NCBI GenBank assembly: GCA_012800735.1
Contig: JAAZIU010000041.1
Coordinates: forward strand, 1-37,027
Source of the DNA: Clostridiales bacterium
GTDB taxonomy: Bacteria > Bacillota > Clostridia > Oscillospirales > CAG-272
Direction of reading: 5' to 3'
DNA: 37,027 nucleotides
Shown here in pieces: positions 1-7,278 of this stretch. The translations under genes were made by a program, and so were the position numbers. How positions within the stretch are numbered: the stretch's first letter is position 1; every line of letters begins with the position of its first letter. A model generated the notes under the pieces. The model was given only the letters and a program-made list of their open reading frames with translations, had not been told where the DNA came from and searched no databases.

Positions 1-1
1 G

Positions 2-748
2 AACGTCAGTTTTTCATATGACGGAGAGAAAGAAATATTGCATGACATCAATATGACTATAAACGGGGGAGAAAAAATAGCGATAGTAGGAAGAAACGGA
101 GTCGGCAAAACCACGCTTGTAAAACTGCTATTGCAATTATACAGACCGCAAAGTGGAGAAATAGAGATGGACGGAAAGTCTGTCGAATCATATTCATTGA
201 AAGAATACCGCGGCAGGTTCGGCGTGGCATTTCAAAACACGCATCTGTATTCGGTGTCGGTAGCAGAAAATGTACTGATGAAACCATATGAAGAAACTGA
301 AACGGAAAGAGAACGCATAACAGAAGCATTAAAGAAAGGAAGACTGTACGGCAGAATTGCCGAAGAAGAAAAAGGAATAGAATCGACGGTAACAAAAGAA
401 TTCGATGCTGATGGAATAGAGTTTTCCGGAGGACAGGTACAGAAACTGGCATTATCGAGAGTATTTGCGCGGGATTGCGGAATAATAATACTAGACGAGC
501 CGTCAGCTTCGCTGGATCCGGTAAGTGAAGCCGAAATGTACGAGAGTATGTTAGAGTTGATGAAAGAAAAAACAGTAATACTGATATCGCACAGACTTTC
601 TGCCTGCCGGAAAGTGGACAGGATATATGTACTTGAAGACGGAAAGATAGCCGAAGAAGGAACACATTCTGCGTTGCTGAAAAAAGGCGGAATTTATGCC
701 GATATGTGGCATTTGCAGGCTGATGGATATATTGGCGCCGAAGCATAA
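2..748 (+). CDS. ABC exporter ATP-binding domain (5' truncated by window edge)
   Basis: This is the nucleotide-binding domain of an ABC transporter, probably the C-terminal part of an exporter half-transporter (membrane domain plus ATPase in one chain) whose membrane part lies upstream of the window. The reading frame is open back to base 2, so the TTG at 38 is internal and not a start. Visible motifs in order are Walker A GRNGVGKTT, a Q-loop in VAFQNTHLY, the ABC signature FSGGQVQKLALSRV, Walker B IIILDEPSASLD and the H-loop ISHRLS, followed by the usual GKIAEEGTHSALL tail. The family couples ATP hydrolysis at the inner membrane face to export of peptides, lipids or drugs; the substrate cannot be told here. 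No clear terminator follows. The ABC-2-like permease at 5159 is a different transporter class and should not be assumed to pair with it. Confidence 0.93.
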   Translation, partial: NVSFSYDGEKEILHDINMTINGGEKIAIVGRNGVGKTTLVKLLLQLYRPQSGEIEMDGKSVESYSLKEYRGRFGVAFQNTHLYSVSVAENVLMKPYEETETERERITEALKKGRLYGRIAEEEKGIESTVTKEFDADGIEFSGGQVQKLALSRVFARDCGIIILDEPSASLDPVSEAEMYESMLELMKEKTVILISHRLSACRKVDRIYVLEDGKIAEEGTHSALLKKGGIYADMWHLQADGYIGAEA

Positions 749-886
749 AACAAACACAGACAAGAGATCGGCACCGGGGTTACATTTTGGTAAGCATTAA
801 GACTCTCTCATAACATCTCCTCGCATTTCCGTAATGTTTTATATTAGATTGTATAATACCTTGAATATATTAAAGAAGATTCCATT

Positions 887-2089
887 ATGTCAATACATCA
901 AGCAGCGATATTTAACAGAAACCCCGATGAAATGGTCGGCAGCGATTATTTTTATCGCACAAATTTTGACGAAACAATAAATAAAATATTGTTTTCTTTG
1001 AATCCGGCAAATAATAAATTGCCTTACTCTTCTTTGCAGGAATATCATGAACTTAAGGATTCTGACATAAAAAGAAATTTTCTCGATAGCTGGAATCAGA
1101 GGTTTTACGGAACTGCGCAGACTTCGCCTTATGCGCCGTGGCTTGACGAACCCCGGTTTCGGGAAATTTCAGCTCAGATAGCCGGGGACGGAGAACTTTT
1201 TCTGGATATAGCAAGCGATTTTTCTATGGGAATGGCTCCTTATATTCTGAGGCTGAATCCCGATGTTCCGTGTTATGTGTCGGATATCGATGAAAGAACC
1301 ATGAGGACTCTGCGCGAATATTTACAAAAATATCTCCCTGAATATAAAATCAGCGTGGCTTCTTTCGACAACAACGATATGCCGATTCACGATAACTCAC
1401 TGAAATATGTGACAAGTATAGACGGAGTAACAAGCTCAACCCAAAAAAGCGATGAGTATACTGTGATGTCGTATTGTCTCGGCAGTGAAAAAGTTATTTC
1501 GGAGATTTATCGTATACTTAAACATGGAGGATACTTCATCACCTGCGAACAAAGTTTTGATTGTGATTATGATTTACGGGAAATATATGAAAATTATTCC
1601 GTGCACGGAAAACTTTTCGGAATATATACCTGCGATGAAATCCAATCTGTCATCGAAGATATATTAAAGTATTCATGGAAAGATGCGTTTGAAGCTGCGG
1701 GTTTTGAGATTGAACTTGAGAAAAAATATCATCACCGATACTCCGAGAGCGAACTGAAACAGTTTATGTTCCGGTATACCTATTATAACAAGCTGCGCAA
1801 ATGGACAGATACCGAAATAGCGCTCAATTATCTTACAACCGAACTTGTAGAAGAAATCTGCCGTGCGAAATCCGCGAATGAAATTCTTTCCTGTAAAGCG
1901 TTCACTAACGCGTGGACAATGATCGGCGCCAATGTTGCCGACAGAAAAAATCTTGAGAAAACTGATGTTGTCAATTTACTGTGGGAATATGTAAAGTCCG
2001 GTTCAACTTCGGGAAATTTTAAACATGAAAACACAGGATTTGATATCTATCATGTCAACGCATTATATGTTCTGAAAAAGCCGGAATAA
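887..2089 (+). CDS. class I SAM-dependent methyltransferase
   Basis: A 400-residue protein with a central Rossmann-type methyltransferase domain. Motif I is LFLDIASDFSMGMAP, followed by an acidic strand end (VSDIDERT), a motif II/post-I region SFDNNDMPIHDNSLKYV and the typical EIYRILKHGGYFITCEQ strand of class I enzymes, all within about residues 100-220. About 100 residues lie before the domain and 150 after it, longer than a minimal methyltransferase, suggesting substrate-specific extensions. There is no signal peptide, so it is cytosolic. The substrate is unknown. A TATAAT at 852-857 lies a short distance upstream, with no good -35 partner. It is separated from the ABC gene by about 140 bases and sits in the AT-rich accessory part of the window, so it may travel with the small genes that follow. 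Confidence 0.8.
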   Translation: MSIHQAAIFNRNPDEMVGSDYFYRTNFDETINKILFSLNPANNKLPYSSLQEYHELKDSDIKRNFLDSWNQRFYGTAQTSPYAPWLDEPRFREISAQIAGDGELFLDIASDFSMGMAPYILRLNPDVPCYVSDIDERTMRTLREYLQKYLPEYKISVASFDNNDMPIHDNSLKYVTSIDGVTSSTQKSDEYTVMSYCLGSEKVISEIYRILKHGGYFITCEQSFDCDYDLREIYENYSVHGKLFGIYTCDEIQSVIEDILKYSWKDAFEAAGFEIELEKKYHHRYSESELKQFMFRYTYYNKLRKWTDTEIALNYLTTELVEEICRAKSANEILSCKAFTNAWTMIGANVADRKNLEKTDVVNLLWEYVKSGSTSGNFKHENTGFDIYHVNALYVLKKPE

Positions 2090-2202
2090 TCCTGTATATT
2101 TCCGCACATCAACCGAGTTGTCAATGAGCGAGTTGTGGCGTGGGGCGGCGGAACGCATCAAGCCGGAGTAAGAACATCCGAAAAATCCAAACAAAACAAA
2201 AA

Positions 2203-2322
2203 ATGTGGAAAGAAAAACTGTCACAGAATAGAGTAAAAATCACATGGGAAGCGATAGTTGCGGCAGCATTGGTCATCGCAGCGCTCGTCTCAATCCATGG
2301 TAAGTTTAAGGAGAAAAAATGA
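2203..2322 (+). CDS. possible small single-pass membrane protein
   Basis: A short frame (39 residues from the ATG at 2203; a GTG at 2140 would give 60) with one hydrophobic stretch, WEAIVAAALVIAALVSI, flanked by basic residues, as in small membrane proteins. Its TGA overlaps the ATG of the next gene (ATGA at 2319-2322), which suggests translational coupling and is the main reason to list it. There is no clear ribosome binding site before either start, so the 5' boundary is uncertain. Function unknown; it could be the remnant of a longer gene. Confidence 0.35.
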   Translation: MWKEKLSQNRVKITWEAIVAAALVIAALVSIHGKFKEKK

Positions 2323-2846
2323 GTATAATTGCATCAGGTGTTATTTATTTCACCTCTGAACTAAATTGTTCTGCCTTAAATGATATTTCATTTTATATTG
2401 TGCAGGAAGCTATAAAAAATAAGCTGGGTATTCTGCTGGGTGCGAATATACCTCAATGGTTAAAAAACCGATACGTTGAAGTATATCACATAGACACATC
2501 AATAGATGGCACGAAAATGATATTTCATTTATCTGAGTCTGTCTATTATGCTAATTGCGAAAAGTTATTTGAGCCTGTTATGATAGATTATTCTGAAGAC
2601 GGTGAAGTTCGGAATGTGGATGTAAGCGAAACTGACATTATAAAATTGCAGTATTTCTTTAAATGCGTATTTGACAATGCCGATGTATCTCATATATGGT
2701 TTTGCTTCGATAATGATGATGGTAATGAAGCAACCATGAAATGTTATGATTGCTTTCCGGAACAATTCGGTGATGTTTTTAAAGAAGAAATAATCAAAAT
2801 CAAATCTTGGAATCCGACGTTTTGTGTCAACATTAAATCAAATTAA
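2319..2846 (+). CDS. hypothetical protein, possibly immunity-type
   Basis: A 175-residue soluble, acidic protein that I do not recognise. The start ATG is preceded by AAGGAG at a good distance and overlaps the stop of the small frame before it. The sequence mixes predicted strands and helices, with several aromatic and acidic segments (IWFCFDNDDG) and no signal peptide or membrane segment. It lies directly upstream of a small cysteine-rich protein and a broken gene end. Such strings of small unrelated acidic genes are typical of accumulated immunity genes of polymorphic toxin or contact-dependent systems, but no toxin is visible here, so this role is only a guess. Confidence 0.6.
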   Translation: MSIIASGVIYFTSELNCSALNDISFYIVQEAIKNKLGILLGANIPQWLKNRYVEVYHIDTSIDGTKMIFHLSESVYYANCEKLFEPVMIDYSEDGEVRNVDVSETDIIKLQYFFKCVFDNADVSHIWFCFDNDDGNEATMKCYDCFPEQFGDVFKEEIIKIKSWNPTFCVNIKSN

Positions 2847-2866
2847 TATGGAATGTGGGGAATGAT

Positions 2867-3178
2867 ATGATTGATTATATCGAAGCTCATAAATTTTGCA
2901 GCAATCATGGAGATAAAGTGAAAAATAACAAAATTTGCGGTTGCTTTTGTTGCCTTTCAATTTTTCCGCCTGTTGAAATCAAAAAATGGATGAGAAGTAA
3001 GAAACCGCTTATATCTGGTAAAATGCGTAAAAACGACGAATGGGTATATGATGAGCAGCTTACTGCATTTTGTCCGTATTGCGGCACTGATTCTGTAATT
3101 GGTGATAGTTCCGGTTATCCGATTACAAAAGAGTTTCTTGAGAAGATGAAAGAACATTGGTTCAAACAGTTACTCTGA
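2867..3178 (+). CDS. small cysteine-rich protein, putative zinc-binding
   Basis: A 103-residue cytosolic protein from the ATG at 2867, chosen over the GTG at 2855 because GTGGGG at 2855-2860 is a good ribosome binding site for it. It carries a first cysteine cluster CGCFCC, then an acidic/basic linker, then CPYCGTDSVIG and the tail SSGYPITKEFLEKMKEHWF. From memory this CPYCG-DSVIG-YPIT pattern belongs to a widespread family annotated only as cytoplasmic protein. The paired CxC/CxxC groups suggest one structural zinc site. Function is unknown. It follows the preceding gene by about 20 bases and is probably cotranscribed with it. Confidence 0.7.
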   Translation: MIDYIEAHKFCSNHGDKVKNNKICGCFCCLSIFPPVEIKKWMRSKKPLISGKMRKNDEWVYDEQLTAFCPYCGTDSVIGDSSGYPITKEFLEKMKEHWFKQLL

Positions 3179-3217
3179 ACTATATTATAGGTTATTGCAA
3201 GTTTCCATAAAATGTGA

Positions 3218-3352
3218 ATAGCGGATTTGAATGATATGAAAAACGGGGTTGGCTTTGTATTGTTTGTGAAGAATAGAATGATATCATTTCTGGAAGGATA
3301 TGCATATGATGAACTATGGCCCGATGAGATTTTTGAAGATAAATTAAAGTGA
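3218..3352 (+). pseudogene. 3' remnant of a small gene (immunity-like family)
   Basis: An open stretch of 44 codons ending at TGA 3350-3352 reads GVGFVLFVKNRMISFLEGY followed by AYDELWPDEIFED. From memory this is a recognisable C-terminal segment of small proteins whose full members are roughly three times longer. An in-frame TGA at 3215-3217 cuts off the rest, and no start with a ribosome binding site is visible. It is therefore best read as the broken end of a gene, in line with the decayed state of the sequence around it. Confidence 0.45.
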
Positions 3353-3457
3353 AGACTTTTTTTGGTTCGTAAGCAAAAGTAGATCTATAGGGTTTGTTTT
3401 CGATGATAAATCATAAAAAATTAAATCTATCAAATTGCAATACCAGGTTGCAACAGT

Positions 3458-3577
3458 TCACGAAGAATTTGTGGTAAACCTACGATACTCCGTATTCTGT
3501 CCGTCCCCGATCAGATGTCTCTCTTCCGAACTCAGGTGTTGACCTTTTCGATGTCCTGTGTTATATTTTTCGTCCAT
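3458..3577 (-). pseudogene. remnant of an IS30-type transposase N-terminus
   Basis: On the reverse strand an ATG at 3577-3575, preceded by AAAGGA, opens a 39-codon frame beginning MDEKYNTGHRKGQHLSSEER and then HLI. A basic stretch followed by QHL-S-EER-LI is how several IS30-family transposases begin. The frame then ends at a TGA. In the next frame the sequence continues RIRSIVGLPQILRELLQ, compatible with a degraded helix-turn-helix, so a frameshift plus loss of the rest is likely. Family assignment is from pattern memory only. Confidence 0.4.
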
Positions 3578-3696
3578 AGTTATGATTCCTTTCGGATCGT
3601 TGTCCGGTTAACTCAATTCTGCCTTAGAATCTTCGCTGTGGATGTATTTTTTGCTATTGCATCTTCATTTTACAATCTGCGTAATAAAAAAATATT

Positions 3697-3734
3697 AACA
3701 AACCGTCGATTTTATCATGAATCGGCGGTTTGTT
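3697..3734. terminator. inverted repeat, possible bidirectional terminator
   Basis: A 15-base inverted repeat (AACAAACCGTCGATT with its near-perfect complement, one G-T pair) surrounds an 8-base loop. On the reverse strand it runs into a T-rich tract (A-rich at 3684-3695 on the forward strand), while forward the tail is weak. It separates the decayed accessory stretch from the lipoprotein/permease run. The rest of 3353-3863 holds only the IS-like remnant and a lone TATAAT at 3792-3797 as a possible -10 for the next gene. Confidence 0.55.
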
Positions 3735-3863
3735 AAAATGATTTTAATAAAGAATTTCAAAAAATGAGACAAAATGAATTTTAAATCGTTATATAATATA
3801 AATGTGTTGTTCGGCAAGATAACGATTCATGCCGGAATTAAAAAACGACGGGGAAAAGTTATA

Positions 3864-5162
3864 ATGAAAAAGAAATCGAACTTTCTTCTCATCACATTTC
3901 TTGTATTGCTTTTTATCACACAAGCCGCAGGCTGTAATAAACAAGAAAATAATCAAGAGAACACAAATAATTCGGATATCGATACGACAGAATCGACCAT
4001 AACCGAATATTCCCTTGAGGAAATATATCCACAGGGGTTTGATGATGACATAACTGACCCGTCTTACTATAGAATTCTTATATATCCGATGAAAGACCGT
4101 ATGTATTCATGCTTTCCTCTTCCGTTATGGACTTATATAAACGACAACCATGAAATTTCTACATATACAGTATGTCAGGATCCGTTATGCGACCACTCAA
4201 GCTTGCCTTGTTTATCGTATGTATTAGAGACTAATATTACTGAATTTGTAGAATCAAACGGAAAACTGTATTTAATAATACACGAGGATGACCCTTATAA
4301 ATGTCAACTGATCGAATATGATCCCGAAGCGGGGAAATATGTTGTATTGGGTGAATTTGATTATGGCGGAGGAATGTTGGGTAAGCTTGGCAGATTTGTT
4401 TACTTTTATATAATAAGAGTCGACGGGCAAACGGAATCGCTGAGGCAGCTTACCACAAGGATTATATACAGATACGATGTTCTGGAATCCAAAACCGAGA
4501 AACTGATTGAACTGCCGCAGAACTATGAAGTGTGGTATACAACAGGTTACAACGGTCATATATATTATACCGATAAATACAGAAAATTATATCGCTGTGA
4601 TGCGAGTTTTAAAAATAAGGAAACGATAATAGACGAAAAGATAGAGAAATATTCATTGACCCATGACTACATTTATTACTTAACGAAAGAAAACGAAGAA
4701 CATAATACGGGCGCAATTTATGCACTTGATATCAAAAACAATACCCACGAGAAATTATATGAAAATATAACATGGTTCAGCATTGAAGACAATACAATGT
4801 ATTATTCTCATTATGAGCTTCTTGAAACATTTGAATGGGACTTTGCAACTTACGATGAGGATTGGAACAAGAAGATTGAACGCAGAACAATTACGGTAAA
4901 TCACGGGAATAAAATCTACTTGATAAATTTGGAAAACGCGGGCGAAAAAGAAGGTAAACTCCTTTCTTTTTTGGAGACATTAAGAGATAAAGGTTATTAT
5001 CTCAGCGAATCATATACGGTATACAATGGTTTTCTTTTCTCTCAAAGCAGAGAGGAATATTCGGAAGGCGATAAAAAAGGAATAAAATCCGGAGTTGCGG
5101 CAGTATCGATAGAAACCGGCGAGGTTTTTCAACTTTCAACTGAATATATTATGCAGTCATGA
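3864..5162 (+). CDS. surface lipoprotein, probable beta-propeller-like sensor
   Basis: A 432-residue lipoprotein from the ATG at 3864. An in-frame ATG at 3774 lies upstream, but the signal peptide MKKKSNFLLITFLVLLF begins at 3864 and a TATAAT sits between the two. The lipobox is TQAAGC, followed by an Asn/Glu/Thr-rich spacer typical of surface tethers. The mature part has repeated short strand-rich units with tyrosines (YLIIHEDD, YFYIIRVDG, HIYYTDKYR, YIYYLTKEN, TMYYSHYE), as in DUF5050-like propellers. A cysteine motif CQDPLCDHSSLPC near residue 95 recurs in clostridial lipoproteins of this kind. Its stop overlaps the permease start (ATGA), so the two are translationally coupled and probably form one membrane system. 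Function unknown. Confidence 0.8.
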   Translation: MKKKSNFLLITFLVLLFITQAAGCNKQENNQENTNNSDIDTTESTITEYSLEEIYPQGFDDDITDPSYYRILIYPMKDRMYSCFPLPLWTYINDNHEISTYTVCQDPLCDHSSLPCLSYVLETNITEFVESNGKLYLIIHEDDPYKCQLIEYDPEAGKYVVLGEFDYGGGMLGKLGRFVYFYIIRVDGQTESLRQLTTRIIYRYDVLESKTEKLIELPQNYEVWYTTGYNGHIYYTDKYRKLYRCDASFKNKETIIDEKIEKYSLTHDYIYYLTKENEEHNTGAIYALDIKNNTHEKLYENITWFSIEDNTMYYSHYELLETFEWDFATYDEDWNKKIERRTITVNHGNKIYLINLENAGEKEGKLLSFLETLRDKGYYLSESYTVYNGFLFSQSREEYSEGDKKGIKSGVAAVSIETGEVFQLSTEYIMQS

Positions 5163-5749
5163 TTAAAATCACAGGATATCAGTTATATCGTTTTTTCATC
5201 GATGTCAGGAAGGTCATTTTTGTCATGGTATTATTATGCTTAAATATCATGACAATGTTCTTTGTCGGCAAATACGGCGCTGCCCGGCAATCGGGTGAGA
5301 TTTTCGGGGATTATCATCCTCAGGCAAGGGTCGGCATAAAATATACGGTCAATTCCGCCGCCGAATTTTACGATAACATAGCTTTCGTGTGTGAAAATGC
5401 CGAGAAGAACAAAGAACAATCGGGGGAAATCTTCGGCAGTTATCAGGAAAACCTGCTGAAAATATATAAAGACCTTCATAATTCGGCGGAGATTTCCGAC
5501 AGCGACTTTTCCGAGACGAAATATTTTCAGCACGATTACAGCGTGATATTCATCTCAGCGGCGGCATTGCTGTTTTCAATTACAATATACGGTGAAGATA
5601 TCTCGCTTGGCATTATGCCGATAATCAGAACCACAAAAAACGGACGGATAAAACTGGCGCTGGCAAAGCAATTGTCGGTGCTGCTGTTTGTTTTTTCAGC
5701 GTTATTCTGTTTCTTTCAAGTGAGCTTATCGTATACGGAAAAGAGCTGA
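5159..5749 (+). CDS. ABC-2-like permease, N-terminal part (frameshifted)
   Basis: This frame encodes a first membrane helix (about residues 17-37), an extracellular segment of about 90 residues and two further hydrophobic helices. It then goes out of frame at a T6 run (5691-5696). Past that point it reads the implausible tail QVSLSYTEKS, whereas the neighbouring frame reads on smoothly as FFSVILFLSSELIVYGKEL and then into the downstream frame that opens at 5749. The natural protein is therefore probably about 705 residues spanning 5159-7278. Such proteins form the membrane channel of ABC-2-type transporters. No matching ATPase is adjacent. The extracellular segment contains the seven-residue sequence QSGEIFG twice, about 45 residues apart. 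The start overlaps the lipoprotein stop. Confidence 0.7.
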   Translation: MIKITGYQLYRFFIDVRKVIFVMVLLCLNIMTMFFVGKYGAARQSGEIFGDYHPQARVGIKYTVNSAAEFYDNIAFVCENAEKNKEQSGEIFGSYQENLLKIYKDLHNSAEISDSDFSETKYFQHDYSVIFISAAALLFSITIYGEDISLGIMPIIRTTKNGRIKLALAKQLSVLLFVFSALFCFFQVSLSYTEKS

Positions 5750-7278
5750 TGTTCGGTGCTCCGGTGCAATCGCTGCCGGAAATGGCGTTATGCCCTTATG
5801 ACATTAAAGTTTATCAGTATCTGATAATATATTTCTGCACAAAATTCGTCTTTGCAGCAGTATTCACTCTCATATGCAATTTAATAATATGCGCGTCGGC
5901 AAGCGTGATAAAAAGCTGTCTCGCCGCGATTTGTGTTTCTGCGATGTCATGGGCAGCGTCGCTTGTGAGGATAACATCGATATTCAGCCCCTTAAATTAC
6001 ATCAGCATATATAAAATGTCAACGGCAAAGCCATTGTTTTCGCAATACCGCCCGGTCGTTACAGGGGGAAAACTGTATCCGGCCGTCCCTGTTGTGTTTA
6101 TCGTATATGCGATCATCGGCGTTTTGTCATTCGCGGCGGGAATATATTTATCTTCTTCCCGCCGAACAAAAATAATTCCGGAGAAACAGAAAAGAATATT
6201 ATTTTTCAAAGTTCCTGTTTTCAATTACACAAGCAAAAAGCCCAAGTCTTATTCCATGTCAATATGGATATGCGAATTCAATAAATGCATAGTTCTGTCG
6301 GGCGCATTTTTAATAATACTTGCGGCATTTGCGGTAAATATCATCATAAATATCACAGGCGGCACCGGCGGCGCATATTCGGTAAGCGAACTGATATATC
6401 ACGAATATATGACATATTATTCGGGAGATGCCTTTGAAAACAGCCTATGGACGGAGTTGAAAGCCGAAGATGTGCTGGCAACCGCGAGAGAGCTTGACAT
6501 AAAAAAAGAACTCCGGCGCGCCGCGGAGAATGATTTTATTTTCGGGAAACTGACCCCCGAAGAATATGACGACATTCTGGCGCAATGCGGCGATGCCGAG
6601 ATACGCAGGAATGTTTTCACGAGGATAGAAAAATACGAGGAATATCTGTCAAAAACGAAAAATGTCAGTTTTGTTTACGATACCGGATGGAATAAAGTGT
6701 TCGGCCGCGATATCGATATCCCGGTCTATATTGCGGTTCTGCTGCTGGCGGCTTCCGTGTTTGCGATAGAACACGACAGGAAAACTTCGTCATACGGCAT
6801 GGATGTTATTCTGAAAACAACGAAATTCGGACGCGGCAAGACTTATATAAGTAAGCTGTCTGTTTTAACTGTCTGCTGTTTGGTTGTTTCGGTTATTTCC
6901 GAGATGATATCGATACTGTTTATAATGCGGCATTATGAACTTCCGCTGCTTAATGCGGCAGCCAAATCGCTGATGATTTTCAGCAGACTGCCGCAGCAAT
7001 TTTCAATATTCGGAATATTCGTCACAAACGAGCTTGCGCGGGTACTATCTCTGCTGTTATTTGCGATTATTACAGCGGGAATTGCGGAAATCACGGAGAA
7101 GCGTCTCGGCATAATAATTTCAGGTTTATTTATACTGATACTCCCGAAATTAACATCAATCGATGTGACGACCATAACTTCTGGCTATTTCATTGTATAT
7201 GAAATCATGCTGTTGATTGCCGCGTCGGCGGCGCTTGCAGTCTCAAAGTTTAAATGGAACAACTACGGGGGTATTTAA
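5749..7278 (+). CDS. ABC-2-like permease, C-terminal part
   Basis: A 509-residue membrane protein frame whose ATG overlaps the upstream TGA (TGATG). It continues the preceding permease frame after the T6 slip. It first supplies the remaining helices of a first half. After SMSIWICEFNKC it starts a second copy of the same plan: one helix, a long extracellular loop (about residues 210-325), then five or six helices. The repeat shows in YGEDISLGIMPIIRTTKNGR of the first part against SYGMDVILKTTKFGRGK of the second, both followed by KLSVL/KQLSVL. Such two-in-one permeases act with a separate ATPase, which is absent here. The stop TAA directly abuts the ATG of the glycosidase, indicating one transcript. 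If the shift is a sequencing error, this is simply the C-terminal 70% of one intact gene. Confidence 0.75.
   Translation: MFGAPVQSLPEMALCPYDIKVYQYLIIYFCTKFVFAAVFTLICNLIICASASVIKSCLAAICVSAMSWAASLVRITSIFSPLNYISIYKMSTAKPLFSQYRPVVTGGKLYPAVPVVFIVYAIIGVLSFAAGIYLSSSRRTKIIPEKQKRILFFKVPVFNYTSKKPKSYSMSIWICEFNKCIVLSGAFLIILAAFAVNIIINITGGTGGAYSVSELIYHEYMTYYSGDAFENSLWTELKAEDVLATARELDIKKELRRAAENDFIFGKLTPEEYDDILAQCGDAEIRRNVFTRIEKYEEYLSKTKNVSFVYDTGWNKVFGRDIDIPVYIAVLLLAASVFAIEHDRKTSSYGMDVILKTTKFGRGKTYISKLSVLTVCCLVVSVISEMISILFIMRHYELPLLNAAAKSLMIFSRLPQQFSIFGIFVTNELARVLSLLLFAIITAGIAEITEKRLGIIISGLFILILPKLTSIDVTTITSGYFIVYEIMLLIAASAALAVSKFKWNNYGGI

Noticed and set aside
57..746. Reverse frame of 229 codons
   Set aside because: It is antisense to the ABC ATPase, whose motifs are all intact.
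2124..2171. Fifteen-codon frame MSELWRGAAERIKPE
   Set aside because: Too short to judge, no ribosome binding site, and overlapping the possible upstream extension of the small membrane frame.
3515..3736. Forward frame of 73 codons
   Set aside because: It covers the terminator-like repeat at 3697-3734 and overlaps the reverse transposase remnant, with no ribosome binding site.
5687..5698. Programmed -1 frameshift heptamer at the T run
   Set aside because: The zero-frame codons GTT TTT TCA do not form a proper X XXY YYZ slippery heptamer, and no downstream pseudoknot was evident; simple indel or homopolymer slippage fits better.
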